A DNA stretch of 64,000 nt from JACCSI01 sp963815285 (GTDB lineage: Bacteria; Acidobacteriota; Vicinamibacteria; Vicinamibacterales; UBA2999): positions 1 to 64,000 of the forward strand of contig CAWFGB010000005.1 of assembly GCA_963815285.1 (NCBI GenBank), read 5' to 3'. The translations under genes were made by a program, and so were the position numbers. The notes under the pieces are model-generated. The model searched no databases and had not been told where the DNA came from. It saw nothing but the letters and a program-made list of their open reading frames with translations. Each line of letters starts with the position of its first letter. The stretch's first letter is position 1. Positions 35,848-49,728 of the stretch are shown here, in pieces.

Positions 35848-36189
35848 ATGGCAAAGGCAAAGAAGGCCAAGACCGCTAAGGCAAAGGCCAAGACCGCGAA
35901 GACGGCCAAGAAAGCAAAGAGTGCGAAGAAGAGCGGGCGCAAGCCGAATGCGGCGTTCATGGCGCCCCTGACGCCCAGCCCTGCGCTGGCAGAAGTCGTC
36001 GGCAGCAAGCCGCTCCCGCGCACCGACGTCACCAAGAAGCTGTGGGCCTACATCAAGAAGAACGGGCTGCAGGATCAGAAGAACAGGCGGATGATCAAGG
36101 CCGACGACAACCTCAAGCCCGTGTTCGGGGGCAAGAGCACTGTCAACATGTTCGAGATGACGAAGCTCGTAAGCAAGCACCTGAAGTAA
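35848..36189 (+). CDS. SWIB/MDM2-domain protein with lysine-rich tail
   Basis: This 113-residue protein has residues 1-35 as repeats of Lys-Ala (AKAKTAKTAKKAKSAKK), like histone H1 tails. Residues 45-113 are a SWIB domain (LPRTDVTKKLWAYIKKNGLQ, then VNMFEMTKLVSKHLK). Bacterial SWIB proteins, best known in chlamydiae and planctomycete-type genomes, are presumed DNA-associated. GGAG precedes the ATG. Confidence 0.9.
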   Translation: MAKAKKAKTAKAKAKTAKTAKKAKSAKKSGRKPNAAFMAPLTPSPALAEVVGSKPLPRTDVTKKLWAYIKKNGLQDQKNRRMIKADDNLKPVFGGKSTVNMFEMTKLVSKHLK

Positions 36190-36211
36190 CGCCCAGCCGT
36201 CTCGACCCAGT

Positions 36212-36251
36212 AAGCGCGTCGTCCCCGGTTGGGCGCGGGCGACGCGCTTTT
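36212..36251 (+). terminator. Intrinsic terminator after the SWIB gene
   Basis: A 13-bp stem (AAGCGCGTCG against CGACGCGCTT, plus a few inner pairs) closes a loop and is followed by TTTT. Confidence 0.85.
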
Positions 36252-36287
36252 CGCTATGATGTAGGCAGACCAGAACACGGGATCCGG

Positions 36288-37346
36288 GTGCCAACCGCCT
36301 TACGACTCAAGCTCGCGCCGCAGCGCCGGTTCGAGGCCATCGACGTCAACCGTCGTATCGCGGCCGAATCGGGCGACATTCTCCACCGCCACCGCCGGGC
36401 GCTGTATTGCTCCTTCCACACCACCGCCGGCTATCTCGATCAGAGCCTCTCGGCGCGGATGCATCACCGGCCCGACCTGCTTTCGCAGTTTTTCCGGGCG
36501 TTTCACGCGCTCTTCCCGCAGGGTGGCGAATATCACCATGACCGCATGGAATTGCGGTCGGAACTGACCGAGGAACAGAAGATTGTCGAGCCCAAGAACG
36601 CCGATTCGCACCTGACCTACATCGGGTCCGGGATGCGAAACTGCGTCACCTATCGGGCCCGGCCGGATGCGCCGGTGTACTTCATCGAGCTCGATGGGAT
36701 GACCGACGCGATGAGGCGCCAGCGCACGACCAAGATCGTCGCATATGACGAGGAGCGTGTGGTCGCGCGCGCCTCGATCGGCGTGCCGGTGTCGAAGCAC
36801 CCGGTCGACTCGATCAATCTGGCCGACACACGGCTCGGGCTGCTTGATTCGGTCAACGACCTGCTCGCCCAGACCGGGCTGGAGTACGGCCGCGTCGACC
36901 TCGTGGTCGATCCGACCGAGCGCAATGTCGGCCTCACGGTCAACGAATACGAGACGCTGCTGATGCAAAACGACCTTGCCGACGTGCTGCGCGACCCGCT
37001 CCGGTTCGCGCGCCTCAAGGCGAGAAACGCCCTCCAGGATCCGTTCTCGATCCCCGGCAAGACGCTGAACTACGCCAAGTACGACGTCGTGCACGTCCTC
37101 AATTCGCTGATGGAGGCGCTGCGGCTCGACCAGGGCTCGTTCGAGCGCCTGGTCGCCAAAGTGATGTCGCTGCCGGCACGCCGCTTCGTCCGCTCGCGAC
37201 GTGTCAGTTTTCTTGCCGCCGCAGACGCGGTCAAAGGCCGCCCGCAGTTGCTGCGCGGCACCTACCAGAGCCCGATTCTCGTGCAGTGGCAGAGCGCCGC
37301 CCGCCAGGAACGTCGCATCGATATCGTGCTATCTGAGCTGTCCTGA
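36288..37346 (+). CDS. YjbQ/UPF0047-like domain protein
   Basis: This 352-residue protein starts at GTG 36288. The N-terminal 160 residues contain CSFHTTAGYLDQSL, NADSHLTYIGSGMRNC and VYFIELDGMTDAMRRQRT, in the order of conserved blocks of the YjbQ (UPF0047, secondary thiamine-phosphate synthase) fold. The remaining half (VDLVVDPTERNVGLTVNEYE onward) is helical and unassigned, more than doubling the usual YjbQ length of about 140 residues. Confidence 0.65.
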   Translation: MPTALRLKLAPQRRFEAIDVNRRIAAESGDILHRHRRALYCSFHTTAGYLDQSLSARMHHRPDLLSQFFRAFHALFPQGGEYHHDRMELRSELTEEQKIVEPKNADSHLTYIGSGMRNCVTYRARPDAPVYFIELDGMTDAMRRQRTTKIVAYDEERVVARASIGVPVSKHPVDSINLADTRLGLLDSVNDLLAQTGLEYGRVDLVVDPTERNVGLTVNEYETLLMQNDLADVLRDPLRFARLKARNALQDPFSIPGKTLNYAKYDVVHVLNSLMEALRLDQGSFERLVAKVMSLPARRFVRSRRVSFLAAADAVKGRPQLLRGTYQSPILVQWQSAARQERRIDIVLSELS

Positions 37347-37391
37347 GCGCGCCGCGCCGCCGCAACCTGTGGCAAGAAAATACAAGGTGTT

Positions 37392-37409
37392 ACACCCTCT
37401 GGCGGGTGT
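37392..37409 (+). promoter_or_regulatory. Hairpin in a structured leader region
   Basis: ACACCC and GGGTGT pair around a six-base loop, about 140 bp upstream of the zinc-ribbon gene and ahead of a strong terminator-like hairpin. The pair could form a leader switch. No known riboswitch consensus was recognised. Confidence 0.3.
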
Positions 37410-37447
37410 CTCGCCGTATTCTGGTTTCACAACGACAGAGGGGAAGC

Positions 37448-37496
37448 ACCGGGTGGGGCGCCTTCCGTGAGCCGCAGCGCTTCACCCGGTTTTTTT
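37448..37496 (+). terminator. Strong terminator-like hairpin with T7 tail
   Basis: ACCGGGTG pairs with CACCCGGT, and GCGC with GCGC inside it. The 3' arm runs into seven T. It ends 52 bp before the zinc-ribbon start codon, so it may either end the upstream transcript or act as an attenuator. Confidence 0.8.
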
Positions 37497-37548
37497 CTTC
37501 GGCAATCCGCCGCCCCCAAGCCCTGATACCCCAGTGAGGAACGACAAG

Positions 37549-37869
37549 ATGTCCGAGACCGTGATCAAGACGAGCGATCGCCGGAATTTTCTGCGCGGGT
37601 CCGCGCTGTTTGCTGCGGCACTAGGAATGTCGGTGGTCCCCGCCTTCGCCAGGACGGCAGGGCAGGAAAAGCCCAAGCCGGCCCCGAAGCCGGAAGAGGA
37701 AGCTGAGGAGAAGCCCAAGGACCCGCTGGCTGGCGACAAGTCGAAGGACGGCAAGCTCTACGACAAGGAAGGTCGCGAATACAAGGTGTGCCCGCAGTGC
37801 GGTTACAACCTCTACAAGCAGGGTCGTATGTGGATTTGCGAGAACTGCGGCTACTCGTACGTGGAGTAG
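37549..37869 (+). CDS. Tat-exported zinc-ribbon/rubredoxin-like protein
   Basis: The 106-residue protein has a twin-arginine signal (DRRNFLRGSALFAAALG), a charged Lys/Glu/Pro linker (50-75) and a C-terminal metal site of two CxxC knuckles: VCPQCGYNLY and WICENCGYSYV. Export by Tat fits a protein that folds around metal (Fe or Zn) in the cytoplasm. AGGA lies eight bases before the ATG. Role unknown; an electron carrier is possible. Confidence 0.82.
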   Translation: MSETVIKTSDRRNFLRGSALFAAALGMSVVPAFARTAGQEKPKPAPKPEEEAEEKPKDPLAGDKSKDGKLYDKEGREYKVCPQCGYNLYKQGRMWICENCGYSYVE

Positions 37870-37870
37870 C

Positions 37871-37903
37871 AGGATTCAGGCCTCAGGGTCCAGGCCTCAG
37901 GCC
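37871..37903. repeat. Short repeat CAGGCCTCAGG (family D)
   Basis: CAGGCCTCAGG occurs twice in 33 bp. Near-identical units (CCTGAGGCCTGAGGCC in the other orientation) recur at 47.9 kb. Confidence 0.65.
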
Positions 37904-37915
37904 GCCAGGGTTCGG

Positions 37916-37947
37916 ACGCCCGGCACCTTAATGGTGCCGGGCGTTTT
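37916..37947 (+). terminator. Intrinsic terminator after the zinc-ribbon gene
   Basis: A 12-bp perfect stem (CGCCCGGCACC with GGTGCCGGGCG) has loop TTAAT and TTTT after it. It lies between convergent genes. Confidence 0.9.
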
Positions 37948-37952
37948 GTGTT

Positions 37953-39023
37953 CTACGGCTCCCGTTCGTCGCCGACGAACCGGCCGGCCCCGGACCAGAA
38001 CGCCTCTTCCTGGCCCGTGAAATCGCGCCATGTCAGCACAGCAGGGGTCACTCCGCAGTGGTTGAAGAGGATGTCGATCGCGTAAACGGTGCGAGATCCC
38101 TGTGCGGTCCCGCTACCGGCAAAGAACGTGATCTCGTCCCCCGCAGCAATCACCGGAAAGCCGCCGTTGTCTGCCGCCGTGCGGGTCGGCTTGCCGTTGT
38201 AGCCGAACCGCTGGTCGTACTCGCGCAATCGGTCGATGATCCGATCCTGCCAGGGGTTGTTTTGGTACTTGACACCGCGCGGGCAGGACTGGCTGATGAG
38301 CCCGGGGTTTTCGTTGTGAATGCGGGCGACGAGGGCGGCGACGTCCGGCATGCCCAGCGTTGTCCCCGGCTCAGGGTCCGCTACTTTCACAGTATTGCCA
38401 GGGAGCGACACTTCCACTTCGTTCGATGCGGCGCTCTGGCCGCAGTCATTGGAGGCGACGGCTCGAATGTAATAGGTGCCCGTGGCATTGGCGTTGAGCG
38501 TAGTGCCCGTTGTGTCGAACGGGTGCAGCGTCGTTCCCGGGGCGAGGCCAGCCTGCAGCGTGTATTTCGTGGCCGTTCCGGCCGCGGGACGCGTCCAGAA
38601 CACATACGCCTCGGTCCCCTTCACAATCGCGCGCAGGTTACGTGGTGGCGACGGCGCGCTGCACGCGTTGGTCAACACCACCGTGATCTCGTTGGAGGCG
38701 GCGCTTTCGCCCTCGTCGTTCACGGCGACGATGCGCGCGTAGTACGTGCCCGCGTTCGCCGATGCGCTGAACGTGGTGGAGGCCGCGGAGAGCACCTGTT
38801 CAATGTCGGTCTGACCGGGTGCATACCCTGCACGCAGGATGTACTGCGTTGGGCTATTGCCCGCCGCCCCCCAGGTGAGGACGACGTGAAGGCCGCTGAT
38901 CGCAGCCTGGAGGTTCGTGGGCGCGGTCGGTGCAGCAGCGCGGAGCGACCAGCCGCTGCTCATAATGAAGACACCGAGACACAGCAGCAGCAAACGGACG
39001 TGGATCAATCGTGGATGAAGCAT
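37953..39023 (-). CDS. Secreted protein with two fibronectin type III domains
   Basis: It has about 356 residues from ATG 39023 (MLHPRLIHVRLLLLCLGV signal). Two Fn3 domains follow (PTNLQAAISGLHVVLTWGAA and PRNLRAIVKGTEAYVFWTRP), then a C-terminal 130-residue domain, FGYNGKPTRTAADNGGFPVI to FWSGAGRFVGDE, of unknown family. Exported; a surface or adhesive role is possible. Confidence 0.8.
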   Translation of the reverse strand: MLHPRLIHVRLLLLCLGVFIMSSGWSLRAAAPTAPTNLQAAISGLHVVLTWGAAGNSPTQYILRAGYAPGQTDIEQVLSAASTTFSASANAGTYYARIVAVNDEGESAASNEITVVLTNACSAPSPPRNLRAIVKGTEAYVFWTRPAAGTATKYTLQAGLAPGTTLHPFDTTGTTLNANATGTYYIRAVASNDCGQSAASNEVEVSLPGNTVKVADPEPGTTLGMPDVAALVARIHNENPGLISQSCPRGVKYQNNPWQDRIIDRLREYDQRFGYNGKPTRTAADNGGFPVIAAGDEITFFAGSGTAQGSRTVYAIDILFNHCGVTPAVLTWRDFTGQEEAFWSGAGRFVGDEREP

Positions 39024-39090
39024 GTGCAACCACTGTATCGAGGTCGATCCTCGCACCGCAAATGTTTTTGTGGGAAATTCTGGCGAGGAT

Positions 39091-39594
39091 CTACGATCGA
39101 TAGTTGCCGAACTGCAGCGAGATGCCGAAGTCGTGCTCGCGCAGTAACCCGATCGCCTGCTGAAGGTCGTCGCGCGCCGGCGCCTGCACGCGCACCTGAT
39201 CCGCCTGGATGGACGCCTGAACCTTCTTCAATTTGGCGTCCTTGAGGAACTTCACAATCTCCTTGGCGGTCTCGGTCGGGATGCCGACCTGCAGCGTGAA
39301 CACCTGCTTGACCGTCCCGGCGGAAGCGGATTCAACGTCGCCGGGTTTGAGATTCTGGACCGGCACGCCTCGGCGGATCATCCGCGTCTGCACGATTTCC
39401 CACAAGGCGCCGATTTTGAACTTGTCTTCGGCGGTGAGCGTCATCGTCTTGTTCTTCTGATCAAGCTCGATCGCGGCTGGAGAACCCTTGAAGTCGTAGC
39501 GTTGCCCCACTTCCTTGCGCGCCTGGTTGATCGCGTTGTCCACTTCCTGCATATCGATTTCCGATGTGATATCGAACGAATTCATCGCGGCCAT
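39091..39594 (-). CDS. yajQ: YajQ family nucleotide-binding protein
   Basis: The protein is 164-167 residues (start at 39594 or 39585). It has SFDITSEIDMQEVDNAINQA, GQRYDFKGSPAAIELDQKNK and the C-terminal LQQAIGLLREHDFGISLQFG, which are diagnostic. YajQ proteins bind cyclic di-GMP or tRNA in different species. Confidence 0.95.
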   Translation of the reverse strand: MAAMNSFDITSEIDMQEVDNAINQARKEVGQRYDFKGSPAAIELDQKNKTMTLTAEDKFKIGALWEIVQTRMIRRGVPVQNLKPGDVESASAGTVKQVFTLQVGIPTETAKEIVKFLKDAKLKKVQASIQADQVRVQAPARDDLQQAIGLLREHDFGISLQFGNYRS

Positions 39595-39679
39595 GGCTCT
39601 TATGGTACCTCCGTGATCATGCGGATAGCACTGCTGTGCTTGAGCGGCTGCCTCTGCGCCAGTAGAGTAGCTATGCCTA

Positions 39680-40054
39680 ATGACCGAGCCACTGATTTTG
39701 ATCGTGGACGACTATCAGGACGCTCGGGAGATGTACGCCGAGTATCTGAAAGCGTCCGGCTTTCGCGTCGCCGAAGCACGTACTGGCCTCGAAGCGGTGG
39801 CCAAGGCACGCGAGCTTTCCCCGGATTGCATCCTGATGGATCTGTCACTTCCCGGGATCGACGGCTGGGAAGCCACGCGGCAGATCAAAGCCGATCAGAG
39901 GACGACGGGCATTCCTGTAGTGGCCATCACCGGCCACGCGTCCGAACTGGCGTCCCGTGACGCCAAAGCCGCCGGATGCGCATCGTTCGTCCTCAAGCCC
40001 GCCCTGCCGGACGCCGTGGTCGCCGAAGTGAGGAAGGCGCTCGCGGTCACTTAG
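39680..40054 (+). CDS. Single-domain response regulator (CheY-like)
   Basis: This 124-residue receiver domain alone has acidic pocket VDDY, phospho-acceptor in CILMDLSLPG, Thr in AITGHA and Lys in FVLKPALP. It has no output domain, so it would act by protein contact. No kinase gene is adjacent. Confidence 0.92.
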   Translation: MTEPLILIVDDYQDAREMYAEYLKASGFRVAEARTGLEAVAKARELSPDCILMDLSLPGIDGWEATRQIKADQRTTGIPVVAITGHASELASRDAKAAGCASFVLKPALPDAVVAEVRKALAVT

Positions 40055-40071
40055 CAGTTCTGCCGGTTCGC

Positions 40072-40902
40072 TCACCGGGTCGGCTGGCACTCCGGGCACC
40101 AATACGTCACCCGCGCATCGTTTCCGTCCTTGCGGCTCGCTATCCGGGAGCCGCACTTGCGACAAGGCTGTCCGCCACGGCTGTAGACCCAGAGCCGCTC
40201 TTCCGCGTTCATGCGCCCGGTCGTTCGGCGCAGGCTGCGGTAGGTTTCGATGCCCGGCCCTGAAGTCTCGGCCACATTGGCCTTGAGAAGCTGTTGAGCG
40301 AGGGCCATCAGCGCCTGCCACTCGTCGTCAGTGACCCGGCCCGCGGGCGTGTCCGGATGCAGACCGCTCAAGAAAAGGATCTCGGACTTATACACGTTGC
40401 CGATACCAGCCATCACCTGCTGATCCAGCAGCACCTCGTGTACTGCCCGCGATCCGCGCTGTCGCACTCGCGCCAAGGCCTGCGCCGCATCGAAGTCGCC
40501 AAGCAGATCGGGGCCGAGAGCCGCCAACCGGCGGTGCCGGTGCAGCTGGGCGGCCCGGACGAATTCGGCGACGTAGACGTTGAAGGCAACCGCCACCCAG
40601 TCAGCAGTCTCGATGAGAATGCGCATCGCGCGCGGCGACATCTGCCATCGTTCGCCCGGGCGATAGATGTGCCACGACCCGTTCATGCGCATGTGCGTCC
40701 GCAGTACGAGGCCGCCCGACAGCGTCAACAGCAGGTGTTTGCCCATGGCCGCGACGTTCTCGACGGTCCGACCGGCGATCGGCTCGTCTCGATCGAGTGC
40801 GGCGAGTTGCGCCAATCCGCTTTCGAAGCGCGTGACGACCTGTCCGGCAAGTGCGGCGTGCAGCGTCCGCGCCGCGCGGTAGATGGTATCGCCTTCAGGC
40901 AT
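40072..40902 (-). CDS. nei: DNA glycosylase/AP lyase, endonuclease VIII-like
   Basis: This 276-residue Fpg/Nei enzyme starts MPEGDTIYRAARTLH, so mature Pro and Glu at positions 2-3 are the catalytic pair. HMRMNGSWHIYRPGE resembles the Nei group more than Fpg. The end has the zinc finger CRKCGSRIASRKDG, then YWCPEC. It excises oxidised pyrimidines. The frame is open upstream into repeats, but MPEGD fixes the start. Confidence 0.93.
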   Translation of the reverse strand: MPEGDTIYRAARTLHAALAGQVVTRFESGLAQLAALDRDEPIAGRTVENVAAMGKHLLLTLSGGLVLRTHMRMNGSWHIYRPGERWQMSPRAMRILIETADWVAVAFNVYVAEFVRAAQLHRHRRLAALGPDLLGDFDAAQALARVRQRGSRAVHEVLLDQQVMAGIGNVYKSEILFLSGLHPDTPAGRVTDDEWQALMALAQQLLKANVAETSGPGIETYRSLRRTTGRMNAEERLWVYSRGGQPCRKCGSRIASRKDGNDARVTYWCPECQPTR

Positions 40903-41321
40903 GCGTGTCGCGTTGCGCGACCACAGATTACACAAATTACACAGATTGAAACTCATTGTGCAGGCTTCGTGACCGAGCGCCCACGTCAACTCCGCTGCGA
41001 ACTCGGAATTCAATTTCAGCCGGCGCCCTGTCAAAAACCGCGGGCGGACCGGTCGGCACCGTCTTGCTGTTGCCTGCGATCGCCTGCAGTTGGTTTTCGC
41101 GGGATCGGCGGCCGGCCCGAGTAGACAACGATGCGCGGAACAGTTGACGAGGTTGTTTGTGCTTCGGTTGTAGAAAGCGCATTGAAAGCGCAATGAAATT
41201 GTAAATCCGTGGATTCTGCGTAATCTGTGTTGGCCCTTGTAATCTGTGAAATCAGCGAAATCAGCGTTGGCTCCTGTAATCTGTGAAGCTCAGCGAAATC
41301 AGCGTTGGCTGTTGTAGCTAA

Positions 41322-41340
<19 letters not shown>
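40903..41340. repeat. Intergenic region filled with AATCTGTG / AATCAGCG repeats (family C)
   Basis: Between nei and lhr, copies of AATCTGTG (both orientations, 40921-40950 and 41220-41290) and AATCAGCGTTGGCT (three times, 41260-41335) alternate. The last copy runs into lhr and supplies its final codons and stop. Otherwise no gene is seen in the gap. Confidence 0.75.
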
Positions 41341-45980
<4,640 letters not shown>

Positions 45981-45997
45981 TTGTGGCGCAGGACAGC

Positions 45998-46207
45998 GGG
46001 TGTGGCCAGGTGCGGCCAGGTGCGGCCGGGTGCGACTGGGTGCGGCTGGGTGCGGCTGGGTGCGGCTGGTGCGACCGGGTGCGGCTAAGTGCGCAAGGTG
46101 CCGCGGGTGCAGGTGCGCTGGGTGCCCGGTGCGAGATGCACCCGGCCGCACCTAGCCGCACTTAGCCGCACCCGGTCGCACCCAGCCGCACCCAGCCGCA
46201 CCCAGTC
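45998..46207. repeat. Two-armed GGTGCGGC / GCCGCACC repeat array (family A)
   Basis: The left arm (to about 46090) holds about ten 10-bp GGTGCGGCNG units. The right arm (46141-46207) holds six units in the opposite orientation, GCCGCACCCR. The array lies between lhr and a plus-strand gene and could extrude as a long imperfect cruciform. Confidence 0.85.
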
Positions 46208-46261
46208 GTATAATCGTGGTTCCCCTCAACTTGACCGACTTGAAAGGGCCAGGCCTACTGC

Positions 46262-46552
46262 ATGGGTGACGCGGGCGAAGGACTCATTGACGCTGATACA
46301 AGACTCCAGGAGCGGATGGACGAACTGGAGGAAGAGCGGCGGGCTGCGCGGAGCAAGAAGCCGCTCGAAGACCCTGAAAAAGTGCGGCAGCGCGAGTCGC
46401 TGAAGCTCGCACGTGCCGAGATGCAGCAGCAACTCGCGCGCACCGAACATCCCACGCGCAAGAGCCAGATCGAACAGGCGATCGTCGAGATCGACAAGCG
46501 GCTGGCGACCGCGTCCGCGCCCGAACCGCCCGAGAAAAAAGGCAAGAAGTAA
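46262..46552 (+). CDS. Small charged coiled-coil protein, 96 aa
   Basis: The protein is helical and highly charged: ERMDELEEERRAARSKKPLE, then SLKLARAEMQQQLART and SQIEQAIVEIDKRL, ending EKKGKK. No membrane segment. Heptad-like spacing suggests a coiled coil. The family is not recognised. It is convergent with the glycosyltransferase, the two stops being only three bases apart. Confidence 0.6.
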   Translation: MGDAGEGLIDADTRLQERMDELEEERRAARSKKPLEDPEKVRQRESLKLARAEMQQQLARTEHPTRKSQIEQAIVEIDKRLATASAPEPPEKKGKK

Positions 46553-46555
46553 GCT

Positions 46556-47869
46556 TCAGCCGAAGAGGTCGGCAACCAGCCCTGCCACGCCCAGGTCGGT
46601 AGCCAGCCGCTTCGCCAGCCCTGTCCCGTCGTCTCTGATGTGTGGCGGCAGCGGCGACTCAGGCGACCGCGCCGCGAGTGCCACGTCAATCACGCGAAGG
46701 TAGGCGTCTGCCATCGGCGCGAGCTGGTGGTGGGCGCGCCACCACGCGCGAGCGGCGCTGCCAAGGCGCTGCCGAAGCACTGCATCGGTGGCCAGTCGTT
46801 CGAGCGCTAGTTGCAGCGAATGGTCTTCGTCGAGCAGGTCGATGCTGACCGCTACCGCCGGATGGTCATCTCCCGCGGTCAGCACGTGCCACCCGCGCGG
46901 GTCCACGGTCGGCACGTCGGCGAGGTGGGTCAGCTCGGTCACGATGGTCGGGCGGCCTGCGGCCAGGCAGCGCAGCCATGACGCGGAAGTTTCGCGGTTG
47001 GTCGGCCAGCGAAGGCACGAACAGATGTCAGACGCCCCAAGGTAGTCGTCCAGGTCGTCATCGTTCACATAGCCGGTCACGCGGACTCGCTCTGCGATTC
47101 CCCACGCCCGCGCGTCGGCCAGCACGTCGTAATGCGCCGCCGTGCTGCCGACCAGCATCAGATACAGCCGCGGGTGCCGCTCCGCGATCGCGCCCAGCGC
47201 ACGAATCACCTCCGGAATGCGCTTCTCCGGCGTCACGCCGCCGACGGCGGTCAACACCAGGGACTCGGCCGGGATATCATGCCGCCGCCGCACCTCGAGC
47301 CGACGGTGGGACGGTGTCTCGCGCACGTCGCCAACCCCCATCTCGATTGCTTCGATGTGCGCGGCCGGATGCTGCTGTCGAAGGTCCTCAGCCAGCCGCG
47401 CGTTGTGGACCACCGTCACCCGTGCGCTTTGAATCACGAGCCGTGTGAGCGGCCAGTGCTGATAGAGGGCTCCGCCCAGCCCCGCCGCCACCAGCTCGCC
47501 AACGTCCGGCGGCGCCTCCGGATGGTTCGCGCGAAACTCCGCTAAGTAGTCCGCACGCCGCGGCTTCCACCGGCCCGTCAGGAAGAGCGCTCGTGCCTGA
47601 TGCAGTTGCGCATCGTGCAGCACGACGAGACCGGGGTAACGGAAGAGATAGGCCCACAGGTAGTCGTGACATCGAGCGTTGCCGACCTGGAAGATCGTCA
47701 GGTCGTACCGATGCCGGCGGTGCTTCCAGACGAAATCGTGCGCGTTGGCCTCGTTAAACACCTCACCCTCGACGCCTCGTTCGGCCAAGAGCGGCAGCAC
47801 TTCCGCGGAATACGCTGCGATGCCAGAGGTGCTGGGCGGATAAGGCGAAAACCACGCGATGCGCGCCAC
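46556..47869 (-). CDS. GT4-type glycosyltransferase
   Basis: It has about 437 residues from GTG 47869 (VARIAWFSPYPPSTSGIAAY, a typical GT4 start with the glycine loop). The acceptor half has VLHDAQLHQARALFLTGRW. The donor half has LTAVGGVTPEKRIPEVIRAL, VTGYVNDDDLDDYLGASDIC and an RWPTNRETSASWLRCLAAG motif in place of the usual EGFG, which is common in a GT4 subgroup with internal SxxxLRxMxxG. Likely acts in cell-envelope polysaccharide synthesis. Confidence 0.88.
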   Translation of the reverse strand: MARIAWFSPYPPSTSGIAAYSAEVLPLLAERGVEGEVFNEANAHDFVWKHRRHRYDLTIFQVGNARCHDYLWAYLFRYPGLVVLHDAQLHQARALFLTGRWKPRRADYLAEFRANHPEAPPDVGELVAAGLGGALYQHWPLTRLVIQSARVTVVHNARLAEDLRQQHPAAHIEAIEMGVGDVRETPSHRRLEVRRRHDIPAESLVLTAVGGVTPEKRIPEVIRALGAIAERHPRLYLMLVGSTAAHYDVLADARAWGIAERVRVTGYVNDDDLDDYLGASDICSCLRWPTNRETSASWLRCLAAGRPTIVTELTHLADVPTVDPRGWHVLTAGDDHPAVAVSIDLLDEDHSLQLALERLATDAVLRQRLGSAARAWWRAHHQLAPMADAYLRVIDVALAARSPESPLPPHIRDDGTGLAKRLATDLGVAGLVADLFG

Positions 47870-47924
47870 GCTCCTTGAGCTTACTCGACCGCGCAGCACT
47901 CAGAGCTTCTGGACGCTGCACCCT

Positions 47925-48190
47925 GTACCTGAGGCCTGAGGCCTGAGGCCGGGGCCTGTGGCCTTCAGCCGCGCGCTTTGGCTCGTGCAGACGAGCGCCA
48001 TTACTGGTGCAAGCAGGGCACGGACCGGAGTCCCGCCGGCTGGTCACTGTGATAGAGTTTGAATGTCACTTGCGAAATAATTCACAAGCTAAACAGGGTC
48101 CGCCAGTGCCATTATTGGTGGCTCGGGAGCCTGCCAGGTGGGCGCCCAAAACTCTGGCACCTCAGAACCCTGGAACCTTGGAACTCTAGA
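47925..48190. repeat. Gap before nuoA with two short-repeat families (D and G)
   Basis: CCTGAGGCCTGAGGCC-type units (47925-47965) and AACCCTGGAACCTTGGAAC units (48150-48189) lie at the ends of this gap. The second array runs into the nuoA start region. The nuo promoter should be between them but no clear -35/-10 pair was seen. Confidence 0.6.
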
Positions 48191-48192
48191 CG

Positions 48193-48616
48193 ATGGGTGG
48201 TTGGGACGGACTGGCGATCATGATCGCGGTCGGCGTGGGGTTTGGCGCCGTCTCGATCCTTCTCGGGCGGCTGCTCGGACCGCGCAATCCCACTCCCGAA
48301 AAAATGGCGCCCTACGAATGCGGCATGCCGCCCGTGGGCGACGCGCGGGAGCGGCAGTCAGTGAAGTTCTACCTGATTGCGATGATCTTCCTGCTGTTCG
48401 ACATTGAAATCGCCTTCCTCGGACCCTGGGCGATGGCCATTCGTCAGCTCGGCTGGTACGGGTTCGTGCAGATCGTGGTCTTCTTCATGATCCTGCTGGT
48501 CGGCTACGTGTACGTGTGGCGCAAGGGCGTCCTCGATTGGGGCCCTGAACACGATCCGGACTACGCGCAGTCCAATTCCAAGCCGTTGGTGCCCGCGGTG
48601 GTGAAGAGATACCAGT

Positions 48617-48633
<17 letters not shown>
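48193..48633 (+). CDS. nuoA: NADH-quinone oxidoreductase subunit A
   Basis: This 146-residue three-helix membrane subunit has the conserved loop PYECGMPPVGDARERQSVKF and FLLFDIEIAFLGPWA. It forms part of the quinone-channel region of complex I. It overlaps nuoB by 17 bases. Confidence 0.95.
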
Positions 48634-49084
<451 letters not shown>

Positions 49085-49166
49085 AGCTCTCAGCCGTCGG
49101 CTGACAGCGCTGGAGCTGAGAGCCGATCGCGGATAGCGCCGAAAGCTGTTAGCTGAGAGCTGAAGC
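49085..49166. repeat. AGCTGAGAGC-type repeats between nuoB and nuoC (family E)
   Basis: Copies AGCTCTCAGCC, GAGCTGAGAGCC and TTAGCTGAGAGCTGAAGC are arranged in both orientations and can fold back on each other within the transcript. Confidence 0.7.
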
Positions 49167-49169
49167 TAC

Positions 49170-49727
49170 ATGAACGCTACTGACATCATCGCGGTCCTCG
49201 AGCCGCTGGTCCCGGGCGCCCCGTTCGAAGCGTTGACGCCGCTGGACGAATCCATCAACCCCACGATTCTCGTTCCCGTCGAGCACCTCGTGGCGACGTG
49301 TCGCGTGCTGCACGATACTGCCGGCCTGGAGTTCGTCGCGTTCAGCGACGTCACGGCCGCCGATTTTCATCCGCGCCGGACGCCGCGCTTCGATGTGGTT
49401 TACCACTTCGTATCGCCGCACCGCCGCAGCCGGGTGCGCCTCAAGACGCAGGTGCATACCGACGAACCGGTGCCGACAGTCTCCGATATCTGGCAGGGTG
49501 CCGGCTGGCCGGAACGAGAGCTGTACGACCTGTTTGGAATTGTGTTCGAAGGCCATTCCGATCTGCGTCGGCTGATGATGCCCGATGACTGGGAAGGCTA
49601 CCCGCTGCGCAAGGACTACCCGGTGCAGGTCCGCAAGGACGCCCAGACGTTCATGCCGCTACAGGTGACGGAAGAGGAATTCAGGGCAAATCTCGAGAGG
49701 GACAGGCAAATACGGCCGAAACAATGA
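49170..49727 (+). CDS. nuoC: NADH-quinone oxidoreductase subunit C
   Basis: This 185-residue 30-kDa-type subunit has the signature ERELYDLFGIVFEGH, DLRRLMMPDDWEGYPLRKDY. It sits in the peripheral arm next to NuoD. NuoC and NuoD are separate genes here. Confidence 0.95.
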   Translation: MNATDIIAVLEPLVPGAPFEALTPLDESINPTILVPVEHLVATCRVLHDTAGLEFVAFSDVTAADFHPRRTPRFDVVYHFVSPHRRSRVRLKTQVHTDEPVPTVSDIWQGAGWPERELYDLFGIVFEGHSDLRRLMMPDDWEGYPLRKDYPVQVRKDAQTFMPLQVTEEEFRANLERDRQIRPKQ

Positions 49728-49728
49728 C

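Noticed and set aside
45998..46207. CRISPR-like array
   Set aside because: Units are only about 10 bp and directly adjoining, with no spacers and two opposed orientations.
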